Position numbers and translations under genes: made by a program. DNA of 64,000 nucleotides from an uncultured Agrobacterium sp. (lineage in GTDB: Bacteria > Pseudomonadota > Alphaproteobacteria > Rhizobiales > Rhizobiaceae), in assembly GCA_913777615.1 (NCBI GenBank), contig CAJYTK010000017.1, positions 124,001-188,000 on the forward strand. The letters run 5' to 3'. Below are positions 55,121-64,000 of the stretch, one piece after another (position 1 is the first letter of the stretch; each line of letters begins with the position of its first letter). The notes below the pieces were generated by a model. The model saw nothing but the letters and a program-made list of their open reading frames with translations. It was not told the DNA's origin and did not search any database.

Positions 55121-55160
55121 GTAAAAAAGCCCGCGATGGACTTTCGTCACATCACGGGCT
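55121..55160 (-). terminator. Intrinsic terminator of the small gene at 55205
   Basis: On the minus strand, AGCCCGTGATG pairs with CATCGCGGGCT (one G-U pair) and is followed by TTTTTAC. It lies 45 bases past the stop codon at 55205. Confidence 0.7.
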
Positions 55161-55204
55161 GTTCTCACATGCCGAAAACCGCCATCATGGCGTGTGTGCG
55201 GCAA

Positions 55205-55312
55205 TCACTTCTTTGGAGACTGTGAAGGCTTTGGCTGACTTCCGCCTTCGCGCATCTGCCGCCACTCGCTCTCGAGGCGGTCGTAAATATTTTGGGGAAT
55301 TGTCGCTGTCAT
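55205..55312 (-). CDS. Very small hypothetical protein (35 residues)
   Basis: A 35-residue soluble, basic protein beginning MTATIPQNIYDRLESEW and ending PSQSPKK. The ribosome site AGGAGGA seven bases before the ATG at 55312 is close to ideal, and a strong terminator follows at 55121-55160, so a dedicated short transcript is likely. I do not know a family. Three palindromes 20 bases apart lie about 100 bases upstream. Confidence 0.65.
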   Translation of the reverse strand: MTATIPQNIYDRLESEWRQMREGGSQPKPSQSPKK

Positions 55313-55407
55313 GGCATTCCTCCTGACTGGTTGATGCAGCTCCATTTGCGGGCTCTGAAACCAAGTAAGAGGGCGAGAGGTTCCGGAATTCAAGCAAAAA
55401 TTTTTCC

Positions 55408-55462
55408 TTAAATCGGTTCGTAGCTATTAAAATCGATTAAGATTTTTTCAAATCGATTTAAG
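55408..55462. promoter_or_regulatory. Three AAATCGRTT palindromes spaced exactly 20 bp
   Basis: The motifs AAATCGGTT, AAATCGATT and AAATCGATTT are centred at 55414.5, 55434.5 and 55454.5. The spacing is exactly 20 bases twice, close to two helical turns, so a protein could bind on one face of the DNA. They lie between the 35-residue gene (minus) and the Dabb gene (plus). The rest of 55463-55755 holds no supported gene. Confidence 0.5.
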
Positions 55463-55755
55463 TGTGACGCTCCGAGTGGGGAAAAATCCGTCACTTGCCT
55501 GCAGTTGCATTTTCCAGGCGCTTCATGAGCTTTTGCGGGCGATGATTCTTGCGCCTATCCAAGTGTTATGTGCCCACTTAAACACTCTAAAAAGCGGCAG
55601 AGGCGCCGTCCTTGCGGTCCGGACAACCGGATCGGCACATCATTTTGATGAACACGCGTGGTTAGTCGCTGGCTAGCGGATTGAACGCGTCGCCACAGGG
55701 TGATAGGCGGTCCCTTTAAATTTGTCGCGACGTGTTCAATGACAGGTGCACATTC

Positions 55756-56064
55756 ATGATCCGCCACATCGTTTTCTTCACTGTACCGGAAGCTAACCGT
55801 GATGCCGTGCGCAAGGGCCTGTCCGGCCTGACTGCGATCTCGCATGCCTCGAAACTGGAGATTGGAGAGAACGTCAAGAAAGATCAGTGGGGGAATTCGG
55901 TGGATTTCATCGTCTATGGCGAATTCGAAAGTGAAGATGCACTGGCTGCTTATAAGGCCGACCCCGCCTATGAGCTTTCCACCAACACCGTGAAACCGCT
56001 GCGCGATACTCGGGTTGCCGCTGACTTCGACGCCGACAAAGCCGTCAAGGCGCCAATCATCTAG
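55756..56064 (+). CDS. Dabb (stress-responsive A/B barrel) domain protein
   Basis: A 102-residue single Dabb domain, beginning MIRHIVFFTVPEANRDAVRKG and containing DFIVYGEFESEDALAAYKADPAY. The family forms ferredoxin-like dimers and includes stress proteins of unknown activity and some cyclases. The ATG at 55756 begins the domain directly. The interval to the next gene (56065-56391) holds no supported gene. Confidence 0.9.
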   Translation: MIRHIVFFTVPEANRDAVRKGLSGLTAISHASKLEIGENVKKDQWGNSVDFIVYGEFESEDALAAYKADPAYELSTNTVKPLRDTRVAADFDADKAVKAPII

Positions 56065-56391
56065 GCGGGTGAGACAAGCCTTTTGCTTTCCTCAGTCGTC
56101 GCCTTAACGGCCGAAAGCTGCTCGGCAGGTTTTTCGTTGAAACGGTTCAAAAGATTCAAGGAAGGGGCAAAGCGCGTCGGAAACGGGGCTAGAAGCCAGT
56201 GGAGCGGATGCGTCACCTCGCCATCCATTTCTGACTGACCGATGCGCGGTTTGCCATTGTAAGGCTGCGGCCGTCCCCAGCTTGAACCGCAGCAAAAGAC
56301 CACATTCATTTGCCATTCAGGCGCTTTGAGCTAAATATTGCGGCAACAAACTATTTGACGCGCATCCGACTTTTTGTGGAAGTTTTTGCAA

Positions 56392-56661
56392 ATGGCATCT
56401 CCTCTCATCATTGCGACGCTTGCGGCTGGACTATCCGGCTTCCCCGCGCCGCAAGTGGATTTGCGGGCCGGTGCCGTCGAAGCGCCGATCGTGCGCGTTG
56501 CCAGCGATTGTACCGGCGCTGTTTCCCGCGTCGTCCGTGAAACTGGCGGTCAGCTTCTTTCCGTCTATCCGTCCGGCGATGGTCAGTCCTGCGTGGTCAC
56601 GGTGCTGGTGCAGGGCAATGGCGAACGTCCGCGCAAGGTGACCATGCGCGTACCTATGTAG
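56392..56661 (+). CDS. feuN: FeuN-like small periplasmic modulator of FeuPQ
   Basis: An 89-residue protein with a hydrophobic N-terminus likely acting as a signal peptide, then a small domain with two cysteines (ASDCTGAVSRVVRETGGQLLSV; GQSCVVTVLV) resembling PepSY-like modules. It sits immediately upstream of feuP. In Sinorhizobium a small periplasmic protein, FeuN, inhibits FeuPQ signalling; identification here is by position, size and layout. The ATG at 56392 has GGAAG upstream; a TTG at 56374 would add MWKFLQ and a positive charge useful in a signal peptide. Confidence 0.65.
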   Translation: MASPLIIATLAAGLSGFPAPQVDLRAGAVEAPIVRVASDCTGAVSRVVRETGGQLLSVYPSGDGQSCVVTVLVQGNGERPRKVTMRVPM

Positions 56662-56750
56662 TTGAATCCCGGCCTAAATCTCCGTACATCTCCTATAGAC
56701 ATGTTTCGAATGCCGGCCCGCGGCCGGTTGGACTGAAAAAGGGGCAGACG

Positions 56751-57422
56751 ATGCGCATTCTCGTGGTCGAGGACGATACCAACCTGAACCGTCAATTGAC
56801 CGACGCGCTGAAAGAGGCGGGGTATGTGGTCGATCAGGCTTTCGACGGCGAGGAAGGGCATTATCTCGGCGATACGGAGCCCTATGACGCAATCGTCCTC
56901 GATATCGGCCTGCCGCAGATGGACGGCATCACCGTCGTCGAAAAGTGGCGTTCGTCCGGCAAGTCGATGCCTGTTCTGATCCTGACCGCACGTGACCGCT
57001 GGAGCGATAAGGTCGCCGGTATAGATGCGGGCGCGGACGATTACGTGACAAAGCCTTTCCATGTGGAGGAGGTTCTTGCCCGCGTGCGCGCTTTGATTCG
57101 CCGCGCCGCTGGCCATGCGTCCTCCGAGATTGTCTGCGGCCCTGTGAGGCTCGATACGAAGTCCTCCAAGGCAACGGTCAACGGCGTAACCTTGAAGCTT
57201 ACCTCCCACGAATTCCGTCTGCTGTCTTATCTCATGCATCACATGGGTGAGGTCGTATCGCGGACCGAACTCGTCGAACATATGTACGATCAGGATTTCG
57301 ATCGGGATTCCAACACGATCGAAGTCTTTGTTGGTCGACTGCGCAAGAAGCTCGGGGTCGATCTGATCGAGACCATTCGTGGCCTCGGCTACCGGATGCA
57401 AGCGCCGCAAGATGCGAAGTAA
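56751..57422 (+). CDS. feuP: FeuP response regulator (OmpR/PhoP family)
   Basis: A 223-residue two-domain regulator. The receiver (about 1-115) has acidic residues EDD, phospho-acceptor Asp in IVLDIGLPQMDG and Lys in YVTKPFH. The winged-helix domain (about 130-220) ends VFVGRLRKKLGVDLIETIRGLG. It is paired with FeuQ, whose ATG lies 11 bases inside the feuP end. In Sinorhizobium, FeuPQ controls cyclic glucan export and osmoadaptation. The RBS is AAAGGGG. Confidence 0.92.
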   Translation: MRILVVEDDTNLNRQLTDALKEAGYVVDQAFDGEEGHYLGDTEPYDAIVLDIGLPQMDGITVVEKWRSSGKSMPVLILTARDRWSDKVAGIDAGADDYVTKPFHVEEVLARVRALIRRAAGHASSEIVCGPVRLDTKSSKATVNGVTLKLTSHEFRLLSYLMHHMGEVVSRTELVEHMYDQDFDRDSNTIEVFVGRLRKKLGVDLIETIRGLGYRMQAPQDAK

Positions 57423-58812
57423 TTCACTCACCGCCCGCGTTCTGTTGCTGGCGTCGGCATGGTCCGTGCTGGCGCTGGTGGTGATCGCAGTGGTGATTTC
57501 GACGCTCTATCGCCAGGGCGTCGAGCGCAGCTTTACAGATCTGTTGCGCGCCCAGCTTTACAACGTCATCAATTCCGTGACGATTTCCAATGACAACACG
57601 CTTGCGGGCAGCCCTCAGCTTGGCGATCTGCGTTTCTCCCAGCCCGACACCGGCTGGTACTGGGTTGTTGAACCCCTCGGCAACTTCCAGACAGCGCAGT
57701 TGGTCTCTTCTTCGCTGGGTGTGTCCAAGCTTGCAGTTCCCAGCATTCTCGATGTTCCCTTCGATAACCGCTACGAGCGCTATTACACGCTGACCGATCA
57801 GGCCGGAAATCGCATTCAGGTGGCCGAAACCGAGGTCGTGCTGGATGGAGAGGGCAGGGCGGCGCGGTTTCGCGTGACCGGCAATCTGAACGTCGTGGAA
57901 GACGACGTGCGGGATTTTTCCAATAGCCTTTATCTGGCGCTCGCCGTCTTCGGCGTCGGCAGTCTCGTCGTTAATGGCCTTGCCATCCTCTATAGTCTCC
58001 GCCCGCTGGACCACGCGCGCGTGGCGCTCGGCAAGATACGCGGTGGCGAGGCGGAGCGGCTCGAGGGTGAGTTCCCCCGGGAAATTCAGCCACTCGCCCA
58101 TGAGGTCAATGCGCTGATCGAAAGCAACCGGCGTATCGTCGAGCGCGCGCGCATGCAGGTCGGCAATCTCGCCCATTCATTGAAGACGCCGATTGCAGTC
58201 TTGTTGAACGAGGCGCGCACGCTGGACAGCCAGCATGGCGATCTGGTACGAGCGCAAGCCGATGCCATGCAGGCGCAGGTTCAGTCCTATCTTTCGCGGG
58301 CCCGCATCGCCGCACAGCGTGGCTCGATCCTGGCGCGCGCCGAAGCAGAGCCGGCGCTGGAGCGTCTGATCCGTGTGATGCGGCGTCTCAATCCCGATAA
58401 AATATTCGAACTCGATCTTCACCAGCCCGGTGTCCTTCTCGCCATGGAGCAGCAGGATCTGGAAGAAGTCGTCGGCAATCTTCTCGAAAATGCGGCACGG
58501 TTTGCCAACAAGCGCGTCGTCGTGCGTATGACGACCGGAAGTCACACATCATCCGATCCGGACATTACCCGTCGCGCCTGGGTAGAACTGACGGTCGAAG
58601 ATGATGGTCCCGGTCTTGAGCCCGACCAAATTACCGAAGCGCTCAAGCGTGGCAGAAGGCTCGATGAAAGCCGACCCGGTACAGGCCTTGGCCTTTCCAT
58701 CGTCAGCGAGGTAGTTTCCGAATATCACGGCAAGTTTGCCTTGTCGCGAAGCGAACTCGGCGGGTTGAAGGCCGCGCTGCTTTTGCCGGGCCTTTCGAAA
58801 GAACTTGCTTAA
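57412..58812 (+). CDS. feuQ: FeuQ sensor histidine kinase
   Basis: A 466-residue kinase with helix 1 (about residues 8-30), a periplasmic sensor of about 130 residues, helix 2 (about 170-192), HAMP, and the transmitter. The H-box is NLAHSLKTPIAVLLNEAR, and ATP-binding motifs are NLLENAARFANK, EDDGPGLEPDQ and GTGLGLSIV. The ATG at 57412 overlaps feuP by 11 bases, so translation is coupled. It is likely held in check by the small FeuN-like protein encoded upstream. Confidence 0.93.
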   Translation: MRSNSLTARVLLLASAWSVLALVVIAVVISTLYRQGVERSFTDLLRAQLYNVINSVTISNDNTLAGSPQLGDLRFSQPDTGWYWVVEPLGNFQTAQLVSSSLGVSKLAVPSILDVPFDNRYERYYTLTDQAGNRIQVAETEVVLDGEGRAARFRVTGNLNVVEDDVRDFSNSLYLALAVFGVGSLVVNGLAILYSLRPLDHARVALGKIRGGEAERLEGEFPREIQPLAHEVNALIESNRRIVERARMQVGNLAHSLKTPIAVLLNEARTLDSQHGDLVRAQADAMQAQVQSYLSRARIAAQRGSILARAEAEPALERLIRVMRRLNPDKIFELDLHQPGVLLAMEQQDLEEVVGNLLENAARFANKRVVVRMTTGSHTSSDPDITRRAWVELTVEDDGPGLEPDQITEALKRGRRLDESRPGTGLGLSIVSEVVSEYHGKFALSRSELGGLKAALLLPGLSKELA

Positions 58813-58927
58813 GGCATGGGAAAAGGCAATTAATTCAAACTGAAAGAACGTTAAAACCTGCCTGACCAGGCGCGGTTCTGTGCCGTGACCGACAGGTTCA
58901 TGCGTCGAGTTGTCAAGGAGTGGTATT

Positions 58928-59395
58928 TTGATCGAAGCGAAGTGCAGTTCAGGTATGAGGTCAGCAAGGGCTCGCGCGGCAGGGTCTGCCGTGCTGTCGC
59001 TGGTCGTCGTTTCCGTCTTGAGCTCCTGCGCAACATCCAATACCCGCGGCGGCGCAGGCGGCACGGGTCTCTTCGGCGGAGGTTCCTCTGCGTCCGTTTC
59101 CTACATTTCCAGCCTTCAGGGCGGGATCGTGTCGCGCAGTGGAATTCAATTGAGCAGAGGCGATTACAACAAGGCCTTGGAAGCGGAATATCGCGCTCTT
59201 GAAACAGCGCCCGGCGGGCAGGCGGTGACCTGGAGCGGCAGCGCCAAGGGTGAAGTCGTCGCCAATGCGCCCTATCAGGTGGGCAATCAGAATTGCCGCC
59301 AATATTCCCATACCATCACGGATAATGGCCGCGAAGCGAAGGTGCGCGGTGCAGCGTGTCGTAACGCAGACGGGACATGGACGCCGCTGACTTGA
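58928..59395 (+). CDS. 17 kDa surface antigen-like lipoprotein
   Basis: A 155-residue lipoprotein with a lipobox LSSC (Cys about 34). The mature part is Gly-rich and ends in the RT0821/Lpp0805-type domain GNQNCRQYSHTITDNGREAK, VRGAACRNADGTW with two cysteines. It is likely an outer-membrane lipoprotein. The start is a TTG at 58928, placed by AAGGAG seven bases before it. It lies between feuQ and cycH. Confidence 0.82.
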   Translation: MIEAKCSSGMRSARARAAGSAVLSLVVVSVLSSCATSNTRGGAGGTGLFGGGSSASVSYISSLQGGIVSRSGIQLSRGDYNKALEAEYRALETAPGGQAVTWSGSAKGEVVANAPYQVGNQNCRQYSHTITDNGREAKVRGAACRNADGTWTPLT

Positions 59396-59490
59396 GGACG
59401 TGGCGAAACGTCCGGCGCCGCTTTGAAATGGCATAGTGTCACTCCCGTCTTGGTTGCGGCCAATCCTCCTCGTGATCGACATTCTTCCAT

Positions 59491-59504
59491 TTGACTTGCG
59501 TCAA
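59491..59504. promoter_or_regulatory. FixK/FNR-type anaerobox upstream of cycH
   Basis: TTGACTTGCGTCAA matches TTGA-N6-TCAA, with both five-base half-sites TTGAC/GTCAA perfectly symmetrical. It is centred about 119 bases upstream of the cycH ATG, in the only promoter region available to cycHJKL. FixK or FnrN binding under low oxygen would fit cytochrome c demand. Confidence 0.6.
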
Positions 59505-59616
59505 GGAAGGCGTAGGTCTTCCTATGAGAGAAAGTCGCGCGGCCGATGGCCTCAAATTCGTGTCATCCTGTTGCGACGTGTTTCAAAGCAACGCGCATTC
59601 GAGTAGTTGATTGGGA

Positions 59617-60762
59617 ATGTTCTGGATTCTCGTTGCCATACTGACGGCGGCTGTCGCCATCGTTCTCACCCATCCGCTGATGCGCAGCAGGCAGGCCGCC
59701 ATTGCCGATCGGCAGGGCGAGGTTGCTGTCTATCGCGATCAGTTGGCGGAACTTGAGCGAGAGCGTGCGTCCGGCCTGATTGGTGAAACGGAGGCAGATT
59801 ATGCGCGTGCTGAGATTGGACGCCGGCTACTGGCCGCTGCTTCTGGATCAAACCAGCCCGATGGCACTTCGACGGAACGCCGCCACAATGTGATTGCGAC
59901 CATTGTCACCGCGCTGATACCGCTGACAGGCCTCTGCCTATACTTGTGGATGGGCAGTCCGAACCGCCCGGACATGCCGCTGGAAGCACGCCTGGAAAAT
60001 CCCGGCAACGATATGAACCTTTTGATCGCCAAGGCTGAACGACACCTGGCGCAAAACCCGCAGGATGGTGCTGGATGGGACGTGCTGGCACCAATCTACT
60101 TCAAGACGATGCGATTTGCCGATGCCGAAATGGCCTACCGGAATGCGATCCGTATTCTGGGGGAAAATGCTCAGCGACTGACCGGCCTCGGCGAAACGCT
60201 GGTGACGTCCAGTCAGGGCATCGTCACCGACGAGGCGCAGTCTGCCTTCGCCGATGCGGAGAGGATGCGTCCGGGCAATCCCCGGGCGCAGTTCTATTTG
60301 GCGCTGGCGTTGGAGCAGGCTGGCAAGATGGATGAAGCACGCGATGCCTTTGCCGAAATCCTGCAGACATCTCCGGCAGGTGCGCCGTGGATTGCGCTGG
60401 TTCAGGCTCATTTGAAGGCAACGGGCGGCGATGCTGCAATTGCTGCCGCGCAAAAGCCTGAAGCGCCCGCAAACCCAACGGCAGAGGATATCGAGGCGGC
60501 CAATACCATGTCGCCCGAGGATCGCCAGGCGATGATCTCTGGCATGGTGGAAAGCCTGGATGGCAAGCTTAGACAACAGCCCGATAATTTCGAGGGCTGG
60601 ATGAGGCTCGTGCGCTCCTATGCCATGCTGAATAATGAAGACAAGGCGAAGGAAGCGCTGCGCAACGGCCTGAAAGCTTTCCCGCCCGGTGGTGAGCAGG
60701 GCAAGAAGCTTCTGGCGCTGGCACAACAGCTCGGTATTAATGCCGATGGAGCGACCCAATGA
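59617..60762 (+). CDS. cycH: CycH/CcmI, apocytochrome c chaperone
   Basis: A 381-residue membrane protein with two N-terminal helices (about residues 1-20 and 96-115) and a periplasmic TPR-containing part ([29 protein letters not shown] as a TPR unit, shown in part: [20 protein letters not shown]). It presents apocytochrome c to the haem lyase. It is the first gene of cycHJKL. The ATG at 59617 is used; a TTG at 59611 is two codons upstream. It overlaps cycJ by four bases. Confidence 0.94.
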   Translation: MFWILVAILTAAVAIVLTHPLMRSRQAAIADRQGEVAVYRDQLAELERERASGLIGETEADYARAEIGRRLLAAASGSNQPDGTSTERRHNVIATIVTALIPLTGLCLYLWMGSPNRPDMPLEARLENPGNDMNLLIAKAERHLAQNPQDGAGWDVLAPIYFKTMRFADAEMAYRNAIRILGENAQRLTGLGETLVTSSQGIVTDEAQSAFADAERMRPGNPRAQFYLALALEQAGKMDEARDAFAEILQTSPAGAPWIALVQAHLKATGGDAAIAAAQKPEAPANPTAEDIEAANTMSPEDRQAMISGMVESLDGKLRQQPDNFEGWMRLVRSYAMLNNEDKAKEALRNGLKAFPPGGEQGKKLLALAQQLGINADGATQ

Positions 60763-61226
60763 CACGCAAGCAGAAACGATTGGCCATTATCGGCGGGGGC
60801 GTGAGCTTCATCATGCTTGCCGTGTTTCTTGTGATGTTTGCCTTTGGTCAGTCCATCGCTTACTTCTACATGCCTGCCGATCTTCAAAAGAATGCTGTCG
60901 CTCCCGGAACCCGCATCCGTCTAGGTGGGCTGGTTGCCGAAGGTTCGGTGAAACGCGGCGAAGGCCGCACGGTGGGCTTCACCGTGACGGATGGAACGGG
61001 AAGCGTCCCGGTCAGCTATACGGGTATTCTGCCAGATCTCTTTCGCGAAGGCCAAGGCGTTATAACGGAAGGTGTGTTCGATGCCGCAACCCATGCCTTC
61101 ATGGCCGACAGCGTACTGGCTAAGCATGACGAGAACTACATGCCGAAAGAAGTTGCCGATCGGCTGAAGGACAAGGGTCTCTGGCAGCATACTGAAGAGG
61201 GCAACAAGACTGGGGCGACCAAATGA
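60759..61226 (+). CDS. cycJ: CycJ/CcmE, periplasmic haem chaperone
   Basis: A 155-residue protein with one N-terminal helix and an OB-fold periplasmic domain. His123 in [10 protein letters not shown] binds haem covalently, with Tyr127 as axial ligand, matching CcmE. It accepts haem from CcmC and delivers it to CcmF/H. It overlaps cycK by four bases. Confidence 0.96.
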   Translation: MTRKQKRLAIIGGGVSFIMLAVFLVMFAFGQSIAYFYMPADLQKNAVAPGTRIRLGGLVAEGSVKRGEGRTVGFTVTDGTGSVPVSYTGILPDLFREGQGVITEGVFDAATHAFMADSVLAKHDENYMPKEVADRLKDKGLWQHTEEGNKTGATK

Positions 61227-63214
61227 TTACCGAAATCGGCCATTACTGTCTGATCCTCGCACTTGCGGTGTCCTTGGTCGTTTCGATTCTTCCCGTCATC
61301 GGCGTGCGCCGCTACGATCGCGCGCTGATGGACGTTGCCTCCGTCGGTTCACTACTGATGTTCCTTCTGGTCGGCTTGAGCTTTGCCGCCCTGACGCGCG
61401 CCTACGCCATTTCCGACTTTTCGCTGAAAAACGTCTTCGAGAACTCGCATTCCCTGATGCCGATGATCTACAAGCTCACTGGCGTATGGGGAAACCATGA
61501 GGGCTCGATGCTCTTGTGGCTGCTGATTCTGGTATTTTTCAGCGCGCTCGTCGCCGTCTATGGTCGCAACCTTCCCGAAACGCTGAAGGCCAATGTGCTT
61601 TCGGTACAGGCTTGGATCAGTACGGCTTTCTTGTTGTTCATCCTTCTGACGTCCAACCCTTTTCTGCGCCTCGACCCGGTGCCGGCTGAAGGGCAGGATC
61701 TGAATCCAATCCTTCAGGATCTCGGTCTCGCCATCCATCCACCGTTGCTTTATCTGGGCTATGTGGGCTTTTCCGTCTGCTTCTCCTTTGCGGTTGCTGC
61801 CTTGATGGAAGGTCGCATTGATGCGGCCTGGGCGCGTTGGGTGCGGCCATGGACCCTTGCTGCCTGGACCTTTCTGACTGCCGGTATCGCCATGGGCTCT
61901 TACTGGGCCTACTACGAGCTCGGCTGGGGCGGCTGGTGGTTCTGGGACCCTGTCGAAAACGCCTCCTTCATGCCCTGGCTTGCGGGAACCGCGCTCTTGC
62001 ATTCGGCGCTCGTCATGGAAAAGCGCGAGGCGCTGAAAATCTGGACCGTGCTGCTTGCGATCATGACCTTTTCGCTGTCGCTGCTTGGCACTTTCCTTGT
62101 TCGCTCGGGCGTATTGACCTCTGTCCACGCCTTCGCCACCGATCCGAGCCGCGGTATTTTTATTCTTTGCATCCTGACGATGTTTATCGGCGGTGCTTTC
62201 TCGCTCTTCGCATGGCGCGCCCCGACACTGAAGGCGGGTGGTCTGTTCGCGCCGATTTCGCGAGAAGGCGCGCTCGTTCTCAACAACCTGATACTGACGG
62301 TCTCCACCGCCACGGTGCTGACCGGCACGCTCTATCCGCTGGTTCTCGAGACGCTGACAGGCGAAAAAATCTCCGTCGGTGCGCCCTTCTTCAATATCAC
62401 GTTTGGCCTGTTGATGATCCCGGTCCTGATCGTTACCCCTTTCGGACCGATGTTGGCCTGGAAGCGGGGCGACCTTCTTGGCGCCTTCCAGCGGCTCTAC
62501 GTGGCAGCGGCTCTGGCCGCTCTTGCCGGGCTGGCGCTCTGGTATATCGAAAATGGCGGGCCGGTGCTGGCCGCACTCGGTATTGCCGCAGGCTTCTGGC
62601 TGATCTTCGGCGCACTTGCCGATCTCTGGTATCGTGCAAACTTTGGCAAGCTGGCCCTTAGCATCGCTTTGCGCCGATTGAGAGGTCTGCCGCGTTCGAC
62701 CTTCGGAACTGCGCTGGCGCATATGGGTCTTGGGATTACGGTGCTTGGTATCGTGACAGTGACCACCTTCGAGACCGAAACTGTCGTAGAGATGAAGCAG
62801 GGCATGGCGGTGGAAGCCGGCGGCTATAGCCTTACCTTTGACGGAATTCGTCACTTTGTCGGCCCGAACTATAGTGAAGATCGAGGTCACTTCACCGCTC
62901 GCAAGGCCGGTGCGGAAGTCGCGGATGTCTGGTCTTCCAAACGACTTTACACCGCACGCCGGATGCCGACGACCGAAGCCGGTATCATGACCTTCGGCCT
63001 GTCGCAGCTTTATGTCTCTCTTGGCGACCCCATGCAGGACGGCGGTATCGTCGTACGCATCTGGTGGAAGCCCTTCATTCTCTGCATCTGGGGTGGGGCG
63101 CTCTTCATGATGCTTGGAGGGTTCATCTCGCTGTCCGACCGTCGCCTGCGCGTCGGCGCGCCCAATCGCAAGGCCAGACCTGCCAAGGCCGCGGCCCTGG
63201 AGGCTGCGGAATGA
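61223..63214 (+). CDS. cycK: CycK/CcmF, cytochrome c haem lyase subunit
   Basis: A 663-residue membrane protein with about 15 helices. The WWD haem-handling motif is [18 protein letters not shown]. Conserved histidines are in [11 protein letters not shown] and [14 protein letters not shown]. It joins haem to the CxxCH motif of apocytochrome c with CycL and CycH. It overlaps cycL by four bases. Confidence 0.96.
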   Translation: MITEIGHYCLILALAVSLVVSILPVIGVRRYDRALMDVASVGSLLMFLLVGLSFAALTRAYAISDFSLKNVFENSHSLMPMIYKLTGVWGNHEGSMLLWLLILVFFSALVAVYGRNLPETLKANVLSVQAWISTAFLLFILLTSNPFLRLDPVPAEGQDLNPILQDLGLAIHPPLLYLGYVGFSVCFSFAVAALMEGRIDAAWARWVRPWTLAAWTFLTAGIAMGSYWAYYELGWGGWWFWDPVENASFMPWLAGTALLHSALVMEKREALKIWTVLLAIMTFSLSLLGTFLVRSGVLTSVHAFATDPSRGIFILCILTMFIGGAFSLFAWRAPTLKAGGLFAPISREGALVLNNLILTVSTATVLTGTLYPLVLETLTGEKISVGAPFFNITFGLLMIPVLIVTPFGPMLAWKRGDLLGAFQRLYVAAALAALAGLALWYIENGGPVLAALGIAAGFWLIFGALADLWYRANFGKLALSIALRRLRGLPRSTFGTALAHMGLGITVLGIVTVTTFETETVVEMKQGMAVEAGGYSLTFDGIRHFVGPNYSEDRGHFTARKAGAEVADVWSSKRLYTARRMPTTEAGIMTFGLSQLYVSLGDPMQDGGIVVRIWWKPFILCIWGGALFMMLGGFISLSDRRLRVGAPNRKARPAKAAALEAAE

Positions 63215-63675
63215 CGGCGGTTCTGGCGAGAGTGTCGTTGCTCTTTCTTCTGGCCTTCAGCGCTTTTCCGGCCTTCGCCTTCAACCCGGACGAGGTGCTG
63301 TCCGACCCCGCACTTGAAACGCGCGCGCGCAACCTCACCGCACAACTGCGCTGCATGGTTTGCCAGAACCAGTCGATCGATGACAGCAATGCGGAGCTTG
63401 CTCGCGATCTGCGTCTTCTGGTTCGGGATCGGCTGGTCAAGGGCGACAGCGACGAGGCCGTCATCAACTATGTCGTCTCCCGTTACGGCGAATTCGTGCT
63501 GCTGAAACCACGCTTCACTGCGCGGACGCTCGTCTTGTGGGGTGCGCCGATCGGCCTTCTTCTGATCGGCGGCGTCGCGGTTTTCGTCTTTTCACGTCGT
63601 CGTGCGGCTCTCGCCGAAGGTGAAAAACTGACCTCGGATGAAGAGGCGCGCATCCGCCAATTGCTGGAACGCTGA
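63211..63675 (+). CDS. cycL: CycL/CcmH, thiol reductant for cytochrome c maturation
   Basis: A 154-residue protein with a signal peptide, the redox motif [15 protein letters not shown] (Cys48, Cys51) and one C-terminal membrane helix. It keeps the apocytochrome cysteines reduced at the haem lyase. The ATG at 63211 overlaps the cycK stop codon (ATGA). It is last in the cycHJKL operon, followed by degP. Confidence 0.96.
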   Translation: MTAVLARVSLLFLLAFSAFPAFAFNPDEVLSDPALETRARNLTAQLRCMVCQNQSIDDSNAELARDLRLLVRDRLVKGDSDEAVINYVVSRYGEFVLLKPRFTARTLVLWGAPIGLLLIGGVAVFVFSRRRAALAEGEKLTSDEEARIRQLLER

Positions 63676-63808
63676 CCGAGCGCACCTTATGCGGCGGCTT
63701 TGACAAGATTACTATTTTTTCATTCTGCAGACACTTCGTTGTAAGGTGGAAGTCCCTATATCTTTCATCATCCACCGCTACTCCGGTTCCCTCGGAGGCT
63801 CCAGTCAG

Positions 63809-64000
63809 ATGAACAGAGAAGGTAATCACATGTCTCAATTGCAAAACGGACGCTCCTCGTTGAAGACCGTTCTGAAGTCTTCCGCCGTTGGCGGTCTTGC
63901 CGCGTTGATGCTCACCACCGGTGTCGCCGGCCCGATAGCCCGTTCCTTTGCAGCGCCAGTCGAGGTGAATGCGCCGCAGGTGCCGAGCTTTGCCAATGTG
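63809..64000 (+). CDS. degP: Start of a DegP-like serine protease (3' truncated by window edge)
   Basis: The open frame begins at ATG 63809 (GGAGG ten bases upstream) or ATG 63830 (GAAGG) and runs off the right edge. Its first 64 codons encode a long signal-like N-terminus (SSLKTVLKSSAVGGLAALML..) and mature ..PVEVNAPQVPSFANV, as in rhizobial DegP1. The protease and PDZ domains are outside the window. The call relies on the known cycHJKL-degP order and this N-terminus. Confidence 0.65.
   Translation, partial: MNREGNHMSQLQNGRSSLKTVLKSSAVGGLAALMLTTGVAGPIARSFAAPVEVNAPQVPSFANV

Noticed and set aside
61352-62890. A 512-codon open frame on the minus strand
   Set aside because: It lies wholly antisense to cycK/ccmF, which is certain from its WWD motif. 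Its composition (rich in Arg, Gln, His) is typical of a shadow frame in GC-rich DNA.

Overview
The window looks like chromosomal DNA of an alphaproteobacterium of the order Hyphomicrobiales, closest in feel to Agrobacterium/Rhizobium. The main reasons are a Ros/MucR-type zinc-finger regulator very like Agrobacterium Ros, a FeuN-FeuP-FeuQ module followed by cycHJKL and degP (the Sinorhizobium/Agrobacterium arrangement), dmeRF, BioR-type operators in front of bioYB, an HmrR-controlled copper ATPase, CtrA-type TTAA-N7-TTAA boxes, and many small families typical of the group (DUF1491, DUF2336, DUF930, DUF5330, YcgN). The DNA is GC-rich, with AT-rich stretches limited to a few intergenic regions. 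No insertion sequence, prophage, CRISPR array, rRNA or tRNA was recognised; this is mostly core chromosome with small metal and stress modules inserted.

Region 1-8 kb carries metal and stress genes. It opens with the tail of a c-type cytochrome, then a cobalamin riboswitch in front of cbtB-cbtA and a third small gene. DJ-1/PfpI and GNAT genes follow on the minus strand, then an AraC regulator and a PEBP protein. A metal block comes next: a MerR sensor, a TSUP exporter broken by an in-frame TGA, and the dmeR-dmeF cobalt/nickel efflux pair with its operator.

Region 8-25 kb holds oligopeptidase B, sufE, a DivJ-like histidine kinase overlapping a peptidoglycan-binding protein gene, DUF1491, DUF2336, a DUF1214/DUF1254 pair, a sorbosone-dehydrogenase-like lipoprotein and a class A penicillin-binding protein. 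Two perfect CtrA-type boxes lie in this part.

Region 25-44 kb contains YcgN, a class D beta-lactamase-like protein without the KTG lysine, the copA-hmrR-copZ copper operon, an orphan GH32 enzyme, SelO, a DapA-like aldolase, a polysaccharide deacetylase, an AI-2E family transporter, stress and detoxification genes, the FtrA/rhodanese pair and bioY-bioB with two BioR boxes.

Region 44-64 kb contains msrB, a complete seven-gene Mrp Na+/H+ antiporter operon (A-G), ros, a saccharopine-dehydrogenase-like gene divergent from an Lrp regulator, a membrane alpha/beta hydrolase, an intergenic region with three palindromes spaced exactly 20 bp apart, feuN-feuP-feuQ, a 17-kDa-antigen-like lipoprotein, and cycH-cycJ-cycK-cycL for cytochrome c maturation. 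A TTGA-N6-TCAA (FixK/FNR-like) box precedes cycH. The start of degP closes the window.

No wholly new multi-gene system is evident. The most promising leads are the 20-bp phased operator array, the CtrA-box intergenic region with a long leader, the FixK box at cycH, the altered beta-lactamase active site, the GH32 N-terminal module and the structured bioY-msrB intergenic region.
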